A stretch of 64,000 nt of DNA, taken from NCBI RefSeq assembly GCF_014656215.1, contig NZ_BNBZ01000003.1, positions 124,001-188,000 on the forward strand, read 5' to 3'. Position numbers and translations under genes: made by a program. Positions 43,680-51,403 of this stretch are shown here, piece by piece. The notes under the pieces were generated by a model. It did no database searches. It saw only the letters and a program-made list of their open reading frames with translations, and was not told where the DNA came from. The stretch is from Streptomyces zaomyceticus. Its GTDB lineage: Bacteria; Actinomycetota; Actinomycetes; Streptomycetales; Streptomycetaceae. Each line of letters begins with the position of its first letter. Position 1 is the stretch's first letter.

Positions 43680-45652
43680 GCCGTGCCGCCCCCGTCGTCT
43701 TCCATGATCTCTCCTGTCGCCGTGTTCACGGCGGGTGCGGCCGGGGCCGCCTGTGCGAGGGCCACGACGACCGCCTCCGCGGTCTTCCGGCCCATGCCCG
43801 GAACCTCGCAGATCTGCTCGATTGTCGCCTGCCGGAGCCGCTTCACCGAGCCGAAATGCTTGATCAACGCCATTTTCCGGGTGTCACCGAGACCGGGCAC
43901 GGCGTCGAGTGGGCTGGTCCGGATGCGTTTGGCGCGCTTGGAGCGCTGGTAGCGGATGGCGAAGTCGTGAGCCGTGTCACGTACCCGCTGGAGGAGATAC
44001 AGGCCCTCGCTGGAGCGGGGCAGCACCACCGGGTCGTCGTCGCCGGGCAGCCAGACCTCCTCCAGCCGCTTGGCGAGCCCGCAGACCGCGATGTCGTCGA
44101 TCCCCAGCTCGTCGAGGGCCCGCCGGGCCGCGGCGACCTGCGGCTGCCCGCCGTCGACCACGACGAGCTGCGGCGGGTACGCGAAGCGCTTGGGCCGCCC
44201 GGCCTCGTCCGGGTCCTCCACGACGCCGTCGGGGTCCCATTCCCCCGTCTTCTCCTTCTCGGCGAGATAGCGCTTGAAGCGGCGGCCGATCACCTCGTGC
44301 ATGGACCGGACGTCGTCCTGGCCCTCGAAGCCCTTGATCTGGAAGCGGCGGTACTCGCTCTTGCGGGGCAGCCCGTCCTCGAAGACCACCATCGAGGCCA
44401 CCACGTCCTCGCCCTGGAGGTGCGAGATGTCGAAGCACTCGATCCGCAGCGGCGCCGAGTCCAGGTCCAGGGCCTCGGCGATCTCCTCCAGGGCCCGGGA
44501 TCGGGTGGTCAGATCGCTGGCGCGCTTCGTCTTGTGCAGGACCAGCGACTGCTGGGCGTTGCGCGCGACGGTCTCCATGAGGTCCTTCTTGTCGCCGCGC
44601 TGCGGGATCCGCAGCGAGACGTTGGACCCGCGGCGGCCCGACAGCCAGGCCGTGACGGCCTCGGCGTCCTCGGGGAGCGCGGGGACCAGGACCTCCTTGG
44701 GCACCGTGTCCCCCGTCTCCTCGCCGTACAGCTGCTGGAGGGCGTGCTCGACGAGCCCGGCGGTGTCGACGGCCTCGACCTTGTCGGTGACCCAGCCGCG
44801 CTGGCCGCGGACCCGTCCGCCGCGGACGTGGAAGATCTGCACGGCGGCCTCCAGCTCGTCCTCGGCGAGGGCGATCAGGTCGGCGTCGGTGGCGTCGGCG
44901 AGCACGACCGCGCTCTTCTCCATGGCCCGGCGCAGCGCCTCTATGTCGTCGCGGAGCCGCGCCGCCCTCTCGTACTCCATGTCCTCGGCGGCGAGCATCA
45001 TCTGCTTCTCCAGCCGGCGGATGTACGTACCGGTACGGCCGGCCATGAAGTCGCTGAACTCCTCGGCGAGTTCGCGGTGCTCCTCCGGGGTGACCCGGCC
45101 GACGCAGGGCGCCGAGCACTTGCCGATGTAGCCGAGGAGACAGGGGCGGCCCGCCGAGGCGGCGTTCCGGAAGACGCCCGCGGAGCAGGTCCGCACCGGG
45201 AAGACCCGCAGCATCAGGTCGACGGTCTCGCGGATCGCCCACGCGTGCGCGTACGGCCCGAAGTAGCGCACGCCCTTCTTCTTGTGGCCGCGCAGGACCT
45301 GGACGCGCGGGTACTCCTCGTTCATGGTCACCGCGAGGTACGGGTAGCTCTTGTCGTCCCGGTACTTGACGTTGAACCGGGGGTCGTACTCCTTGATCCA
45401 GGAGTACTCCAGCTGGAGCGCCTCGACCTCGGTCGACACGACGGTCCATTCCACGGAGGCGGCGGTGGTCACCATGGTGGCCGTGCGCGGGTGCAGGCTC
45501 GTGATCGGCTGGAAGTAGTTCGCCAGCCGCTGCCGCAGGGACTTCGCCTTCCCCACGTAGATCACCCGGCGGTGCTCGTCGCGGAACTTGTAGACCCCCG
45601 GGGAGTCGGGGATCTGACCCGGCTTGGGGCGGTAGCTGGAGGGGTCTGCCAT
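43676..45652 (-). CDS. uvrC: Excinuclease ABC subunit C
   Basis: A 658-residue nuclease that makes both incisions in nucleotide excision repair. The GIY-YIG domain is at residues about 10-90 ([27 protein letters not shown]), a Cys cluster follows ([28 protein letters not shown]), then the UVR motif ([18 protein letters not shown]), the RNase H-like nuclease domain ([21 protein letters not shown]) and C-terminal helix-hairpin-helix repeats ([19 protein letters not shown]). ATG 45652 is set by a TAGGGT element 7 nt upstream. It heads the uvrC-rapZ-yvcK-whiA operon. Confidence 0.97.
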   Translation of the reverse strand: MADPSSYRPKPGQIPDSPGVYKFRDEHRRVIYVGKAKSLRQRLANYFQPITSLHPRTATMVTTAASVEWTVVSTEVEALQLEYSWIKEYDPRFNVKYRDDKSYPYLAVTMNEEYPRVQVLRGHKKKGVRYFGPYAHAWAIRETVDLMLRVFPVRTCSAGVFRNAASAGRPCLLGYIGKCSAPCVGRVTPEEHRELAEEFSDFMAGRTGTYIRRLEKQMMLAAEDMEYERAARLRDDIEALRRAMEKSAVVLADATDADLIALAEDELEAAVQIFHVRGGRVRGQRGWVTDKVEAVDTAGLVEHALQQLYGEETGDTVPKEVLVPALPEDAEAVTAWLSGRRGSNVSLRIPQRGDKKDLMETVARNAQQSLVLHKTKRASDLTTRSRALEEIAEALDLDSAPLRIECFDISHLQGEDVVASMVVFEDGLPRKSEYRRFQIKGFEGQDDVRSMHEVIGRRFKRYLAEKEKTGEWDPDGVVEDPDEAGRPKRFAYPPQLVVVDGGQPQVAAARRALDELGIDDIAVCGLAKRLEEVWLPGDDDPVVLPRSSEGLYLLQRVRDTAHDFAIRYQRSKRAKRIRTSPLDAVPGLGDTRKMALIKHFGSVKRLRQATIEQICEVPGMGRKTAEAVVVALAQAAPAAPAVNTATGEIMEDDGGGTA

Positions 45653-45659
45653 GCTCCCC

Positions 45660-45665
45660 ACCCTA
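45660..45665 (-). promoter_or_regulatory. -10 element (TAGGGT) of the leaderless uvrC operon promoter
   Basis: TAGGGT on the minus strand ends 7 nt before the uvrC ATG. The spacer GGGGAGC is too close to act as a normal Shine-Dalgarno site. This promoter probably drives the four-gene operon. Confidence 0.6.
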
Positions 45666-45710
45666 CTGGCGGGCACCGACACTCCGGCCTCGCGCGCTCG
45701 TTGGCCAGGC

Positions 45711-46463
45711 ATGGCGAATCAAGTGGCGGGACGGCTGGCGGACCGGGTGTGCGTGATCACGGGCGCGGCGAGCGGAATCGGGCGCGCGACGGTGGAACGG
45801 TTCCTCCGCGAGGGGGCGCACGTGGTCGCCGCCGACATCGACGCGGACCGGCTCGCGACCCTCGAAGGGGTCGTCCCGGTGGTCGGCGACGTGTCGAAGG
45901 AGGACGACGCCCGGCGGATCGTCGCGACGGCCGTCGACCGCTTCGGATGGCTGGACGTCCTGGTCGCGAACGCGGGCGTGATCCCGCTGCTCGACATCAC
46001 GGAGGCGGAGGGTGCGGACTTCGACGAGGTGATGGCGGTGGACGGCCGGGGCATGTTCCTGACCTGCAAGTACGCGATCGAGGCGATGCTCGTCTCGGGC
46101 GGCGGGGCCATTGTGTGCACCTCGTCGATCTCGGGCGTCGCCGGTCAGGCCCGGCAGGCGGTCTACGGTCCGGCGAAGTTCGTGGCCACCGGTCTGACCA
46201 AGCACCTGGCGGTGGAGTGGGCGGACCACGGGATCCGGGTGAACGCGGTGGCCCCGGGCACCATCGAGACGGAACGGGTGGCCGCCGCGCGCGTGGAGCC
46301 GGGCGGCCCCGAGTACCTCTCCGAGATCGTCAGGGCCCATCCGATGGGCCGCTTCGGCACGCCGGAGGAGGTGGCCGCGGCCATCCTCTTCCTGGCCTCG
46401 GACGAGGCGTCGTTCGTGACGGGAGCGATCCTGCCGGTGGACGGCGGGTATCTGGCCCGGTGA
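45711..46463 (+). CDS. SDR-family NAD(P)-dependent oxidoreductase
   Basis: A 250-residue short-chain dehydrogenase: TGAASGIG (about residues 17-24), the acidic beta2 end AADIDADRL (Asp suggests NAD), NAG (about 86), CTSSISG with the catalytic Ser, an unusual YGPAK where Y-x-x-x-K is required (YGPAK gives Tyr and Lys correctly spaced), and [12 protein letters not shown] at the end. The substrate is unknown. ATG 45711 is chosen because the frame upstream of it is short and lies in the uvrC promoter. It is divergent from uvrC and single. Confidence 0.9.
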   Translation: MANQVAGRLADRVCVITGAASGIGRATVERFLREGAHVVAADIDADRLATLEGVVPVVGDVSKEDDARRIVATAVDRFGWLDVLVANAGVIPLLDITEAEGADFDEVMAVDGRGMFLTCKYAIEAMLVSGGGAIVCTSSISGVAGQARQAVYGPAKFVATGLTKHLAVEWADHGIRVNAVAPGTIETERVAAARVEPGGPEYLSEIVRAHPMGRFGTPEEVAAAILFLASDEASFVTGAILPVDGGYLAR

Positions 46464-46532
46464 CACCCCGCCGCCCCGCGACGGGACACGGCCCCGGGCA
46501 CCGCGGGACATGACGGACGCTCCTCGTGATCG

Positions 46533-46562
46533 TTGATCGCGGTCGCGGAGGTGCCGTACCGT
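46533..46562 (+). promoter_or_regulatory. Promoter of the trefoil-EEP gene
   Basis: -35 TTGATC (46533-46538), 18-nt spacer, -10 TACCGT (46557-46562). The predicted transcription start near 46569 excludes the GTG at 46561 and supports ATG 46603. Confidence 0.55.
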
Positions 46563-46602
46563 GCGCCGCTTGTCCGTTCCCGGCCCGAGGTGGGGTAAGA
46601 AG

Positions 46603-48111
46603 ATGAGACAGGCAGCGCGCCGCCTGGCGGTGCTGTGTTCCGCTCTGTTCGCGGTGATCGCCATGACACCCGCGCAGGCCCAGGCGGTGGAGGCCCGTCC
46701 GGTCCCCGTCACGGCGAGCGACAAGTACGCGCTGAGGTCCGTGGGCGCCGGCGGGCTCTATGTGTCGGTGGAGGTCGAGACCGTCGGCAGCGGGCAGGCC
46801 ATGCTGCGGGCCCGCAAGGCCGCGGCCTCGCTCGACGACCTGGGTTCCTGGGAGAAGTTCACGCTGCACACCGACGACAAGGGGGCGAGTGCCACCCTGC
46901 GCTCGGAGGCCAACGGGAACTACGTCACGACCGAGCGGGGCTACACCGGCAGCCGTCAGAACCTGCTCCGGGCCCGGGGCACCACGTCCGGCGACTGGGA
47001 GAAGCTCCAGCTGGAGAAGCAGACCGACGGAACCTACGCCCTGAAGGCCGTCACGAACGACGGCCCCAAGTACGTGACCGCCGAGGTGCAGGACCCCGGA
47101 ACCGACGCGGGGCTGCTGCGGGCACGGGGGGACACGGTCGGCTCCTGGCAGAAGTTCCAGCTCGTCGCCCTGGGCGAGGAGAACGCGAGCGACGCGGGCG
47201 GCCGCCCCGCCCCCGCCTCCCCCGCCCCGGCGGCCGACTTCCGCGTGATGTCGTGGAACGTCTGCGCGAACCACAACTCCGCCTGCGGGAACCACCGGGT
47301 CGAAGGGTCCGCCCTGGGCTCCCGGATCACCGACCGGATGGGCACCACGGCGGAGGCGCAGCAGTACCGTGCCGTGTTCCTCCAGGAGATGTGCGAGTCG
47401 CACGCCAAGTCGATCGAGGCACAGCTGGAGGCGAGGACGGGGACCGGATGGGACGTACGTTTCGCTCCCATCGCCTTCGCCGTCGACAAGTCCTCGGTGA
47501 AGGCCGCCCGGACCTGTGACAACTCCGGTTCGGCGGGGGCCTGGAAGGACCGCGGCTCCTACGGCATCGGTCTGGCGGTGCCGGACGCCAACGTCTGGTA
47601 CCACTCGTACGACCTGCCCTCGCCGCAGAACAGGACCGTCGACGGCGTCTGGGAGCGCATGGAGCAGCGGACCGCGATCTGCGCCGTTCTCCCGGCCCAG
47701 GCGCTGCAGTTCTGCACGGCCCACTTCAGCGCCGGCCTGAAGACGGACGACGCGGACGGCTCGAAGCGCAGGGAGCAGGCCGCGAAGTTCCAGGAGATCG
47801 TCCACGCGTACACCCAGCCCGGCTACCGGACCGTCTACGGCGGCGACCTCAACGTCACCCCGCCGGACTCGGCCTCGTCGGACCTTCCCAAGGACGTCCT
47901 GACCTCGGCCTACGCGGCGGACGAGGAGTGCGACGAGGGGCTTTCGAGCACGCGGCCGCGCGACGGCCGGTCCACGAAGCCGCTGACCGGCCGCAGCATC
48001 AAGATCGACTACCTGTTCGGCCCGTCCACCGGGACGGTCGTCTCGTGCGAGGTGACGGCCGACGCGGGCCAGTCGGACCACTACCCGGTCAAGGCCCGGT
48101 TCCGCTTCTGA
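46603..48111 (+). CDS. Secreted beta-trefoil/EEP-domain protein (nuclease-like)
   Basis: A 502-residue exported protein. Residues 1-28 are a signal peptide (MRQAARRLAVLCSALFAVIAMTPAQAQA). Residues about 35-195 are three to four beta-trefoil/fascin-like repeats (YALRSVGAGGLYVSVEVET, ASATLRSEANGNYVTTERG, TYALKAVTNDGPKYVTAEV), each followed by LLRARG and W-x-KF. A Pro/Ala linker leads to an endonuclease/exonuclease/phosphatase domain (about 213-502) with SWNVC, FLQEMC, GGDLNVTP and the SDHYP end. Several Cys pairs suggest disulfides. The trefoil may bind glycans. An upstream GTG at 46561 has a good GGAGG site but lies within the promoter. Confidence 0.85.
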   Translation: MRQAARRLAVLCSALFAVIAMTPAQAQAVEARPVPVTASDKYALRSVGAGGLYVSVEVETVGSGQAMLRARKAAASLDDLGSWEKFTLHTDDKGASATLRSEANGNYVTTERGYTGSRQNLLRARGTTSGDWEKLQLEKQTDGTYALKAVTNDGPKYVTAEVQDPGTDAGLLRARGDTVGSWQKFQLVALGEENASDAGGRPAPASPAPAADFRVMSWNVCANHNSACGNHRVEGSALGSRITDRMGTTAEAQQYRAVFLQEMCESHAKSIEAQLEARTGTGWDVRFAPIAFAVDKSSVKAARTCDNSGSAGAWKDRGSYGIGLAVPDANVWYHSYDLPSPQNRTVDGVWERMEQRTAICAVLPAQALQFCTAHFSAGLKTDDADGSKRREQAAKFQEIVHAYTQPGYRTVYGGDLNVTPPDSASSDLPKDVLTSAYAADEECDEGLSSTRPRDGRSTKPLTGRSIKIDYLFGPSTGTVVSCEVTADAGQSDHYPVKARFRF

Positions 48112-48113
48112 GC

Positions 48114-48192
48114 GGCGCCCCGGACCCCGGGTGGTCCGGGGCGCCGTCCGGAGGCGCCGGGGGGCGGGCCGGTGCGGCCCGCCCCCGGCGCC
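48114..48192. terminator. Two tandem GC hairpins between convergent genes
   Basis: GGCGCCCCGGACC/GGTCCGGGGCGCC (13 perfect pairs, 48114-48145) is followed by a second stem of 17 pairs with one bulge (48153-48170/48176-48192). They close the EEP gene and the convergent gene ending at 48200. Confidence 0.75.
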
Positions 48193-48199
48193 GGGCGGC

Positions 48200-49006
48200 T
48201 CAGGTCTCCTTCGCCCCGCGGCGTCGACGCACCGCCGCCGCGGACATCAGGACCAGGCCCAGGGCCGCGCCCGCGCCCGCCGTGGCCGAAGCCACGGTGA
48301 CGGCGGGCTCCGCGTGGGCGGCGGCGGCCGATCGGGACGCCGGCGCGGGCGCCGGTGCTCCTGCCTGCGGCCCGTACCCGCCCGCCACCCCCTTCTTCGC
48401 GTAGGCCGAGCCGGGCAGCTTGTCGCCGTACGCGCGGACGACCCGCTCCCGGTACGCGCCGAGGCTCGTCCCGTTCCGGCCGACGGCCCGTATCGCGTCC
48501 TCGTCCAGCGGGAGCACCCTCGCACCCTTCTGGACGTACCACGCGTCGATCTGCGGCTCACGGAACACCAGACCGCCGGGCAGCACCCGCCCGCCCTGTT
48601 CCGTGTAGCGGATCTCGTCGTCGCCGGTGGCGATGTTCACCACCTGCCAGCCGCCGCCCCGCTTCACCGTCCACAGCGAGGCCTTCTGGCCGTCCGAGGA
48701 CACCGCCCTGCTGGCCCGGAACTCGACCCGGGCGACCGGCGCACCGGCCTTCCCCGAGACGAAGTCCGGGGAGAGGATCCGTACCGGCACGGATCCGCCC
48801 TCGACGCGCGGCGCGGCGGCCGAGCGGGCGACGGCGCCGTCCCGGGCGAAGAACCGGGACAGGGTGTCCAGGGTCCCCGGCGCGGACGCGGCCTGTTCGG
48901 GGGTCGGAGCGGGCGGCAGGGCCTCGACGGCGTCCGCCGGCAGCGCCCCGAGGAGGACGAGGGCGGCGGTGGTGAGGAGGCCGGCGCCCGTGGCACGTGC
49001 GTTCAT
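48200..49006 (-). CDS. Secreted, membrane-anchored protein of unknown function
   Basis: A 268-residue protein with a signal peptide (MNARATGAGLLTTAALVLLGALPADA), an extracytoplasmic domain of about 190 residues rich in beta-strand (VPVRILSPDFVSGKAGAPVARVEFRASRAVSS, ASLWTVKRGGGWQVVNIATGDDEIRYT), and a C-terminal hydrophobic helix with an RRRR-containing tail, so it stays anchored with its body outside. No LPxTG motif is present. GTG 49015 overlapping the protease stop (GTGA) is an alternative start. It is co-transcribed with a secreted cysteine protease, so it could be that protease's partner, substrate or inhibitor. I do not recognise the family. Confidence 0.75.
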   Translation of the reverse strand: MNARATGAGLLTTAALVLLGALPADAVEALPPAPTPEQAASAPGTLDTLSRFFARDGAVARSAAAPRVEGGSVPVRILSPDFVSGKAGAPVARVEFRASRAVSSDGQKASLWTVKRGGGWQVVNIATGDDEIRYTEQGGRVLPGGLVFREPQIDAWYVQKGARVLPLDEDAIRAVGRNGTSLGAYRERVVRAYGDKLPGSAYAKKGVAGGYGPQAGAPAPAPASRSAAAAHAEPAVTVASATAGAGAALGLVLMSAAAVRRRRGAKET

Positions 49007-49011
49007 GGCCG

Positions 49012-49599
49012 TCACGCCCCGATCCGGTAGAGCGAGTGGGTCCAGGAGAAGGAGCTGTTGTCGACGTACCAGGCGTGCGAGGCCCAGTTGTAGCGGTCGC
49101 TGGAGGGCCAGGGATCGCCCCAGTACACCCAGCTGTTGGCGTCGTCGTAGCCGTAGATCACGTGCATGTGTCCGCCGCCGCCGGACCACTGGATGCGGGT
49201 CTCGATCGGCCGGTCGGCGTTGATCTCGGTCTGTACGGTCGAGTAGCGCAGCCAGCCGGTGACGTACGAGCCGGGGTTGACGCCCGCCCAGCTCAGCCCG
49301 GTCTGGACGTTGCCGAGGGTGGCCTGGTTGTTGGGGCAGTCGTAGCCCTGCTGACGGTTGAAGGCGGCGTTGCAGAACTGGTTCTGGCTGTAGTTGCGGC
49401 CGAACCAGGTGGCGATGGTGTTGCCGCCCGCCGCCCAGCACCAGTTGGTCTTCTGCTGGGCCTGCATGGTGATGTTCAGCCGCTTGGAGCCGAGGGCGGC
49501 GGCGTCCTCGGCAGCGGGTGCGGCGGACGCCGAGGTGGTGGGGACGAGAAAGAGGGCGGCTGCGGCGAGTGCCGCGAGGTTCAGCTTTCTTCTGCGCAT
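49012..49599 (-). CDS. Secreted papain-like cysteine protease (C39/AvrRpt2-like)
   Basis: A 195-residue exported protein. Residues 1-28 are a signal peptide (MRRRKLNLAALAAAALFLVPTTSASA). The mature part has a papain-like catalytic arrangement: QKTNWCWAAGGNTIATWFG (nucleophile Cys about 53), GGHMHVIYGYDD (His about 144) and VYWGDPWP (Asp about 161). Two further Cys (FCNAAFN, YDCPNN) may form a disulfide. AvrRpt2-like and peptidase C39-like families share this layout. GGGAGG lies 7 nt before ATG 49599; the longer upstream frame adds a proline-rich non-signal stretch. It is first in a two-gene operon with the anchored protein. Confidence 0.8.
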   Translation of the reverse strand: MRRRKLNLAALAAAALFLVPTTSASAAPAAEDAAALGSKRLNITMQAQQKTNWCWAAGGNTIATWFGRNYSQNQFCNAAFNRQQGYDCPNNQATLGNVQTGLSWAGVNPGSYVTGWLRYSTVQTEINADRPIETRIQWSGGGGHMHVIYGYDDANSWVYWGDPWPSSDRYNWASHAWYVDNSSFSWTHSLYRIGA

Positions 49600-49723
49600 C
49601 GCGTTCCTCCCTGGGGCGGGGGGTGGGGATGGGGGGGTGCAGGAGCACGTCCGGACGCTGGTCAGGAGCATCTTCCGTTGTCCGGATCCGGTCAACACGC
49701 TTCAATGCGGGGTGACATCGGAC

Positions 49724-49752
49724 TGTGAACGGTGTGACCCGGGTGTGAACGG
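49724..49752 (+). repeat. Three tandem TGTGAMC repeats in a divergent promoter
   Basis: TGTGAACGG (49724), TGTGACCCGGG (49733) and TGTGAACGG (49744) are end to end with 9- and 11-bp periods, about one helical turn each. They lie in the 235-bp gap between the protease operon and the divergent regulator. Confidence 0.6.
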
Positions 49753-49810
49753 ACGCCCTCGGCCCACCAGCCCGCCCACCCCACGCGGCGCGACGGTCCG
49801 CACCCCCACC

Positions 49811-49822
49811 GTGAATGTTCAC
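49811..49822. promoter_or_regulatory. GTGAA-TG-TTCAC palindrome before the regulator gene
   Basis: A 12-bp perfect-arm dyad ends 12 nt before the GTG start at 49835. Its half-site GTGAA matches the tandem repeats 60-90 bp upstream, so the same protein, perhaps the regulator itself, may bind both. Confidence 0.45.
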
Positions 49823-49834
49823 TGAGGAGTCCTC

Positions 49835-50764
49835 GTGAGCCACACCGAGGCAGATCTCGTGCAGATACTGCACACCGGCCCCTTCCATCTGGCCCTGCGG
49901 ACCGCGCTGGCCGTGCGCGGACTGCCGCTCCAGCGGGTCCAGCACCATCTCGCGCACCGGGGCGTCAAGGTCGGGGTGACGAGTCTGAGCTACTGGCAGC
50001 AGGGCGCCCGCCGACCCCAGCGGCCGGAGTCGCTGAAGGCCGTCAGCGCCCTCGAGGAGGTGCTCCGGCTGCCCGGGAACTCGCTGCTGCGGCTGCTCAC
50101 GGACGACACGGCGGCGCGGTCCGAGGTGGAGCGCCCAGCGGCCCGGTCGTACCGCTCCCTGGTGGAGGCGTCGGGCTCGGTCGAGGAGCTGCTCGCGGAG
50201 CTGGAGTCACCTACGGACGGCGGGCTGCACACGGTGGGGCACCACGAGCGGGTGCGGATCGGGGCCGGGCGGGAGCTGGTGGGACGCGAGTCGCAGCATG
50301 TGGTGCGGGCGCACCGGGACGGTGTGGACCGCTATCTGGCCATCCACCACGGCGATCCCGGCTGCGATCCGTCCCGGGTGGCCGTGCGGGCGGTGGAGAA
50401 CTGCCGGACCGGGCGGGTGCGGTGGCACGCGGGGACCGGGGTGCTGATCGCGGAGCTGCTCTTCGACGCCCGGCTGCGGGCCGGGGACACGTATCTCTTC
50501 TCGTACGGCTTCGAGGACGGTACGGCGGGGCCGAGCGGGGAGTACGTCCGCGGGTTCAGCTTCGCGGGCGGGCAGTACGTGCTTCAGGTGCGCTTCGACG
50601 AGGCGGCCCTGCCGGTGCGGTGCCGGAGGTTCGCGCAGGCGTCTACGGGTGCGCCGCGCGGGGGCCGTGCGGAGCTGACCCTGAGCGGCCGGCACCGGGC
50701 GGTGCACGTCGTGGAGCAGGGCGTACGCCCGGGGATCCTGGGGGTCGACTGGGACTGGACGTGA
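49835..50764 (+). CDS. Putative HTH-type transcriptional regulator
   Basis: A 309-residue soluble protein. The N-terminal 90 residues look like an XRE-type helix-turn-helix: LALRTALAVRGLPLQRVQHHLAHRGVKVGVTSLSYWQQGARRPQRPESLKAVSALEEVL, where the SYWQQGARRPQ segment resembles the XRE recognition turn. Residues 130-305 form a beta-rich sensor-like domain (LHTVGHHERVRIG ... YLFSYGFEDGTAGPSGEYVRGFSFAGGQYVLQVRFDE ... VDWDWT). GAGGAG lies 6 nt before GTG 49835. It is divergent from the protease operon and preceded by repeated GTGAA-type elements, which fits autoregulation and control of that operon. I know such proteins as Streptomyces hypotheticals without a proven role. Confidence 0.7.
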   Translation: MSHTEADLVQILHTGPFHLALRTALAVRGLPLQRVQHHLAHRGVKVGVTSLSYWQQGARRPQRPESLKAVSALEEVLRLPGNSLLRLLTDDTAARSEVERPAARSYRSLVEASGSVEELLAELESPTDGGLHTVGHHERVRIGAGRELVGRESQHVVRAHRDGVDRYLAIHHGDPGCDPSRVAVRAVENCRTGRVRWHAGTGVLIAELLFDARLRAGDTYLFSYGFEDGTAGPSGEYVRGFSFAGGQYVLQVRFDEAALPVRCRRFAQASTGAPRGGRAELTLSGRHRAVHVVEQGVRPGILGVDWDWT

Positions 50765-50812
50765 CCCGGGCGACCCCGCGAATCCGGGGAGCCGGGGAGT
50801 CCTGCAGTCGAC

Positions 50813-50854
50813 GGCTCGGACTTCGGGGCTCGGGCTTCGGGGCTCAGGCCTCGG
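50813..50854. repeat. Three tandem 14-bp repeats at a gene end
   Basis: GGCTCGGACTTCGG, GGCTCGGGCTTCGG and GGCTCAGGCCTCGG follow head to tail. The last copy covers the stop codon and final codons of the Rieske gene (stop at 50844). Confidence 0.7.
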
Positions 50855-51269
50855 GGCCGGCGACCAGCTTGCCGTTCTCGACGCGGACCGGGACCTCGGG
50901 AAGCGGGACGGTGGCCGGGCCCTTGAGCGCCTTGCCGGTGGTGACGTCGAAGCGGCTGCCGTGGCAGGGGCAGTTGCCCTCGTTGTTCTCGATCTTGTCG
51001 AGGACGCAGCCGGCGTGGGTGCACTGGGCGCTGAAGGCCTTGTACTGGCCCTTGGCCGGACAGCTCACCAGGACCCGCTGCTCGCGGTAGAGCTTGGCAC
51101 CGCCGACGGGGACCTCGTCCGGGGCGCCGAGGGCGACCGGAGCGGTCGGGGTGGGCACCTCGGCGTGGCCGAGCTTGGAATCGGTGGAGCAGGCGGCGAC
51201 TCCCAGCCCGGCGGCACCGGCGAGAGCGGCGCCCTTCAGTACGGTGCGGCGGCTGGACTGGCCGGACAT
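50844..51269 (-). CDS. Tat-exported Rieske [2Fe-2S] lipoprotein
   Basis: A 141-residue exported protein. The signal has a twin-arginine SRRTVLKG motif and a lipobox ending LGVAAC (lipidated Cys about 27), so it is folded with its cluster in the cytoplasm, exported by Tat and anchored outside by lipid. The Rieske ligands are CTHAGC (about 83-88) and CPCHGSRF (about 100-105), with disulfide-forming Cys in both loops as in bc-complex and arsenite-oxidase-type Rieske proteins. The redox partner is unknown; no other respiratory subunit is adjacent. It stands alone between the regulator and uvrA. Confidence 0.92.
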   Translation of the reverse strand: MSGQSSRRTVLKGAALAGAAGLGVAACSTDSKLGHAEVPTPTAPVALGAPDEVPVGGAKLYREQRVLVSCPAKGQYKAFSAQCTHAGCVLDKIENNEGNCPCHGSRFDVTTGKALKGPATVPLPEVPVRVENGKLVAGPEA

Positions 51270-51367
51270 GGGCGCTCCACGGTGGATCGGGGCAAGGCGT
51301 GACCGAACCGACGATACCGGCGTGGTGCGCGGCGCCGACCTCCGGGCCCGGGGTGCGTGCCCCGTGC

Positions 51368-51396
51368 GGCAGGGCCCCCGTGGCGGGGGCCCTGCC
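51368..51396 (-). terminator. uvrA terminator
   Basis: GGCAGGGCCCCCG / CGGGGGCCCTGCC, 13 perfect pairs with a TGG loop, 8 nt after the uvrA stop on the minus strand. Confidence 0.75.
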
Positions 51397-51403
51397 TCCG
51401 AGG

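Noticed and set aside
46561..46603. GTG 46561 as start of the trefoil-EEP gene
   Set aside because: GGAGG with 7-nt spacing looks good, but the codon lies within the -10 of a plausible promoter and the extension spoils the signal peptide n-region.
48200..49006. Sortase substrate (LPxTG protein)
   Set aside because: The C-terminus has a hydrophobic helix and basic tail, but no LPxTG or LAxTG motif precedes it; KLPGSAYAKK is internal and does not fit.
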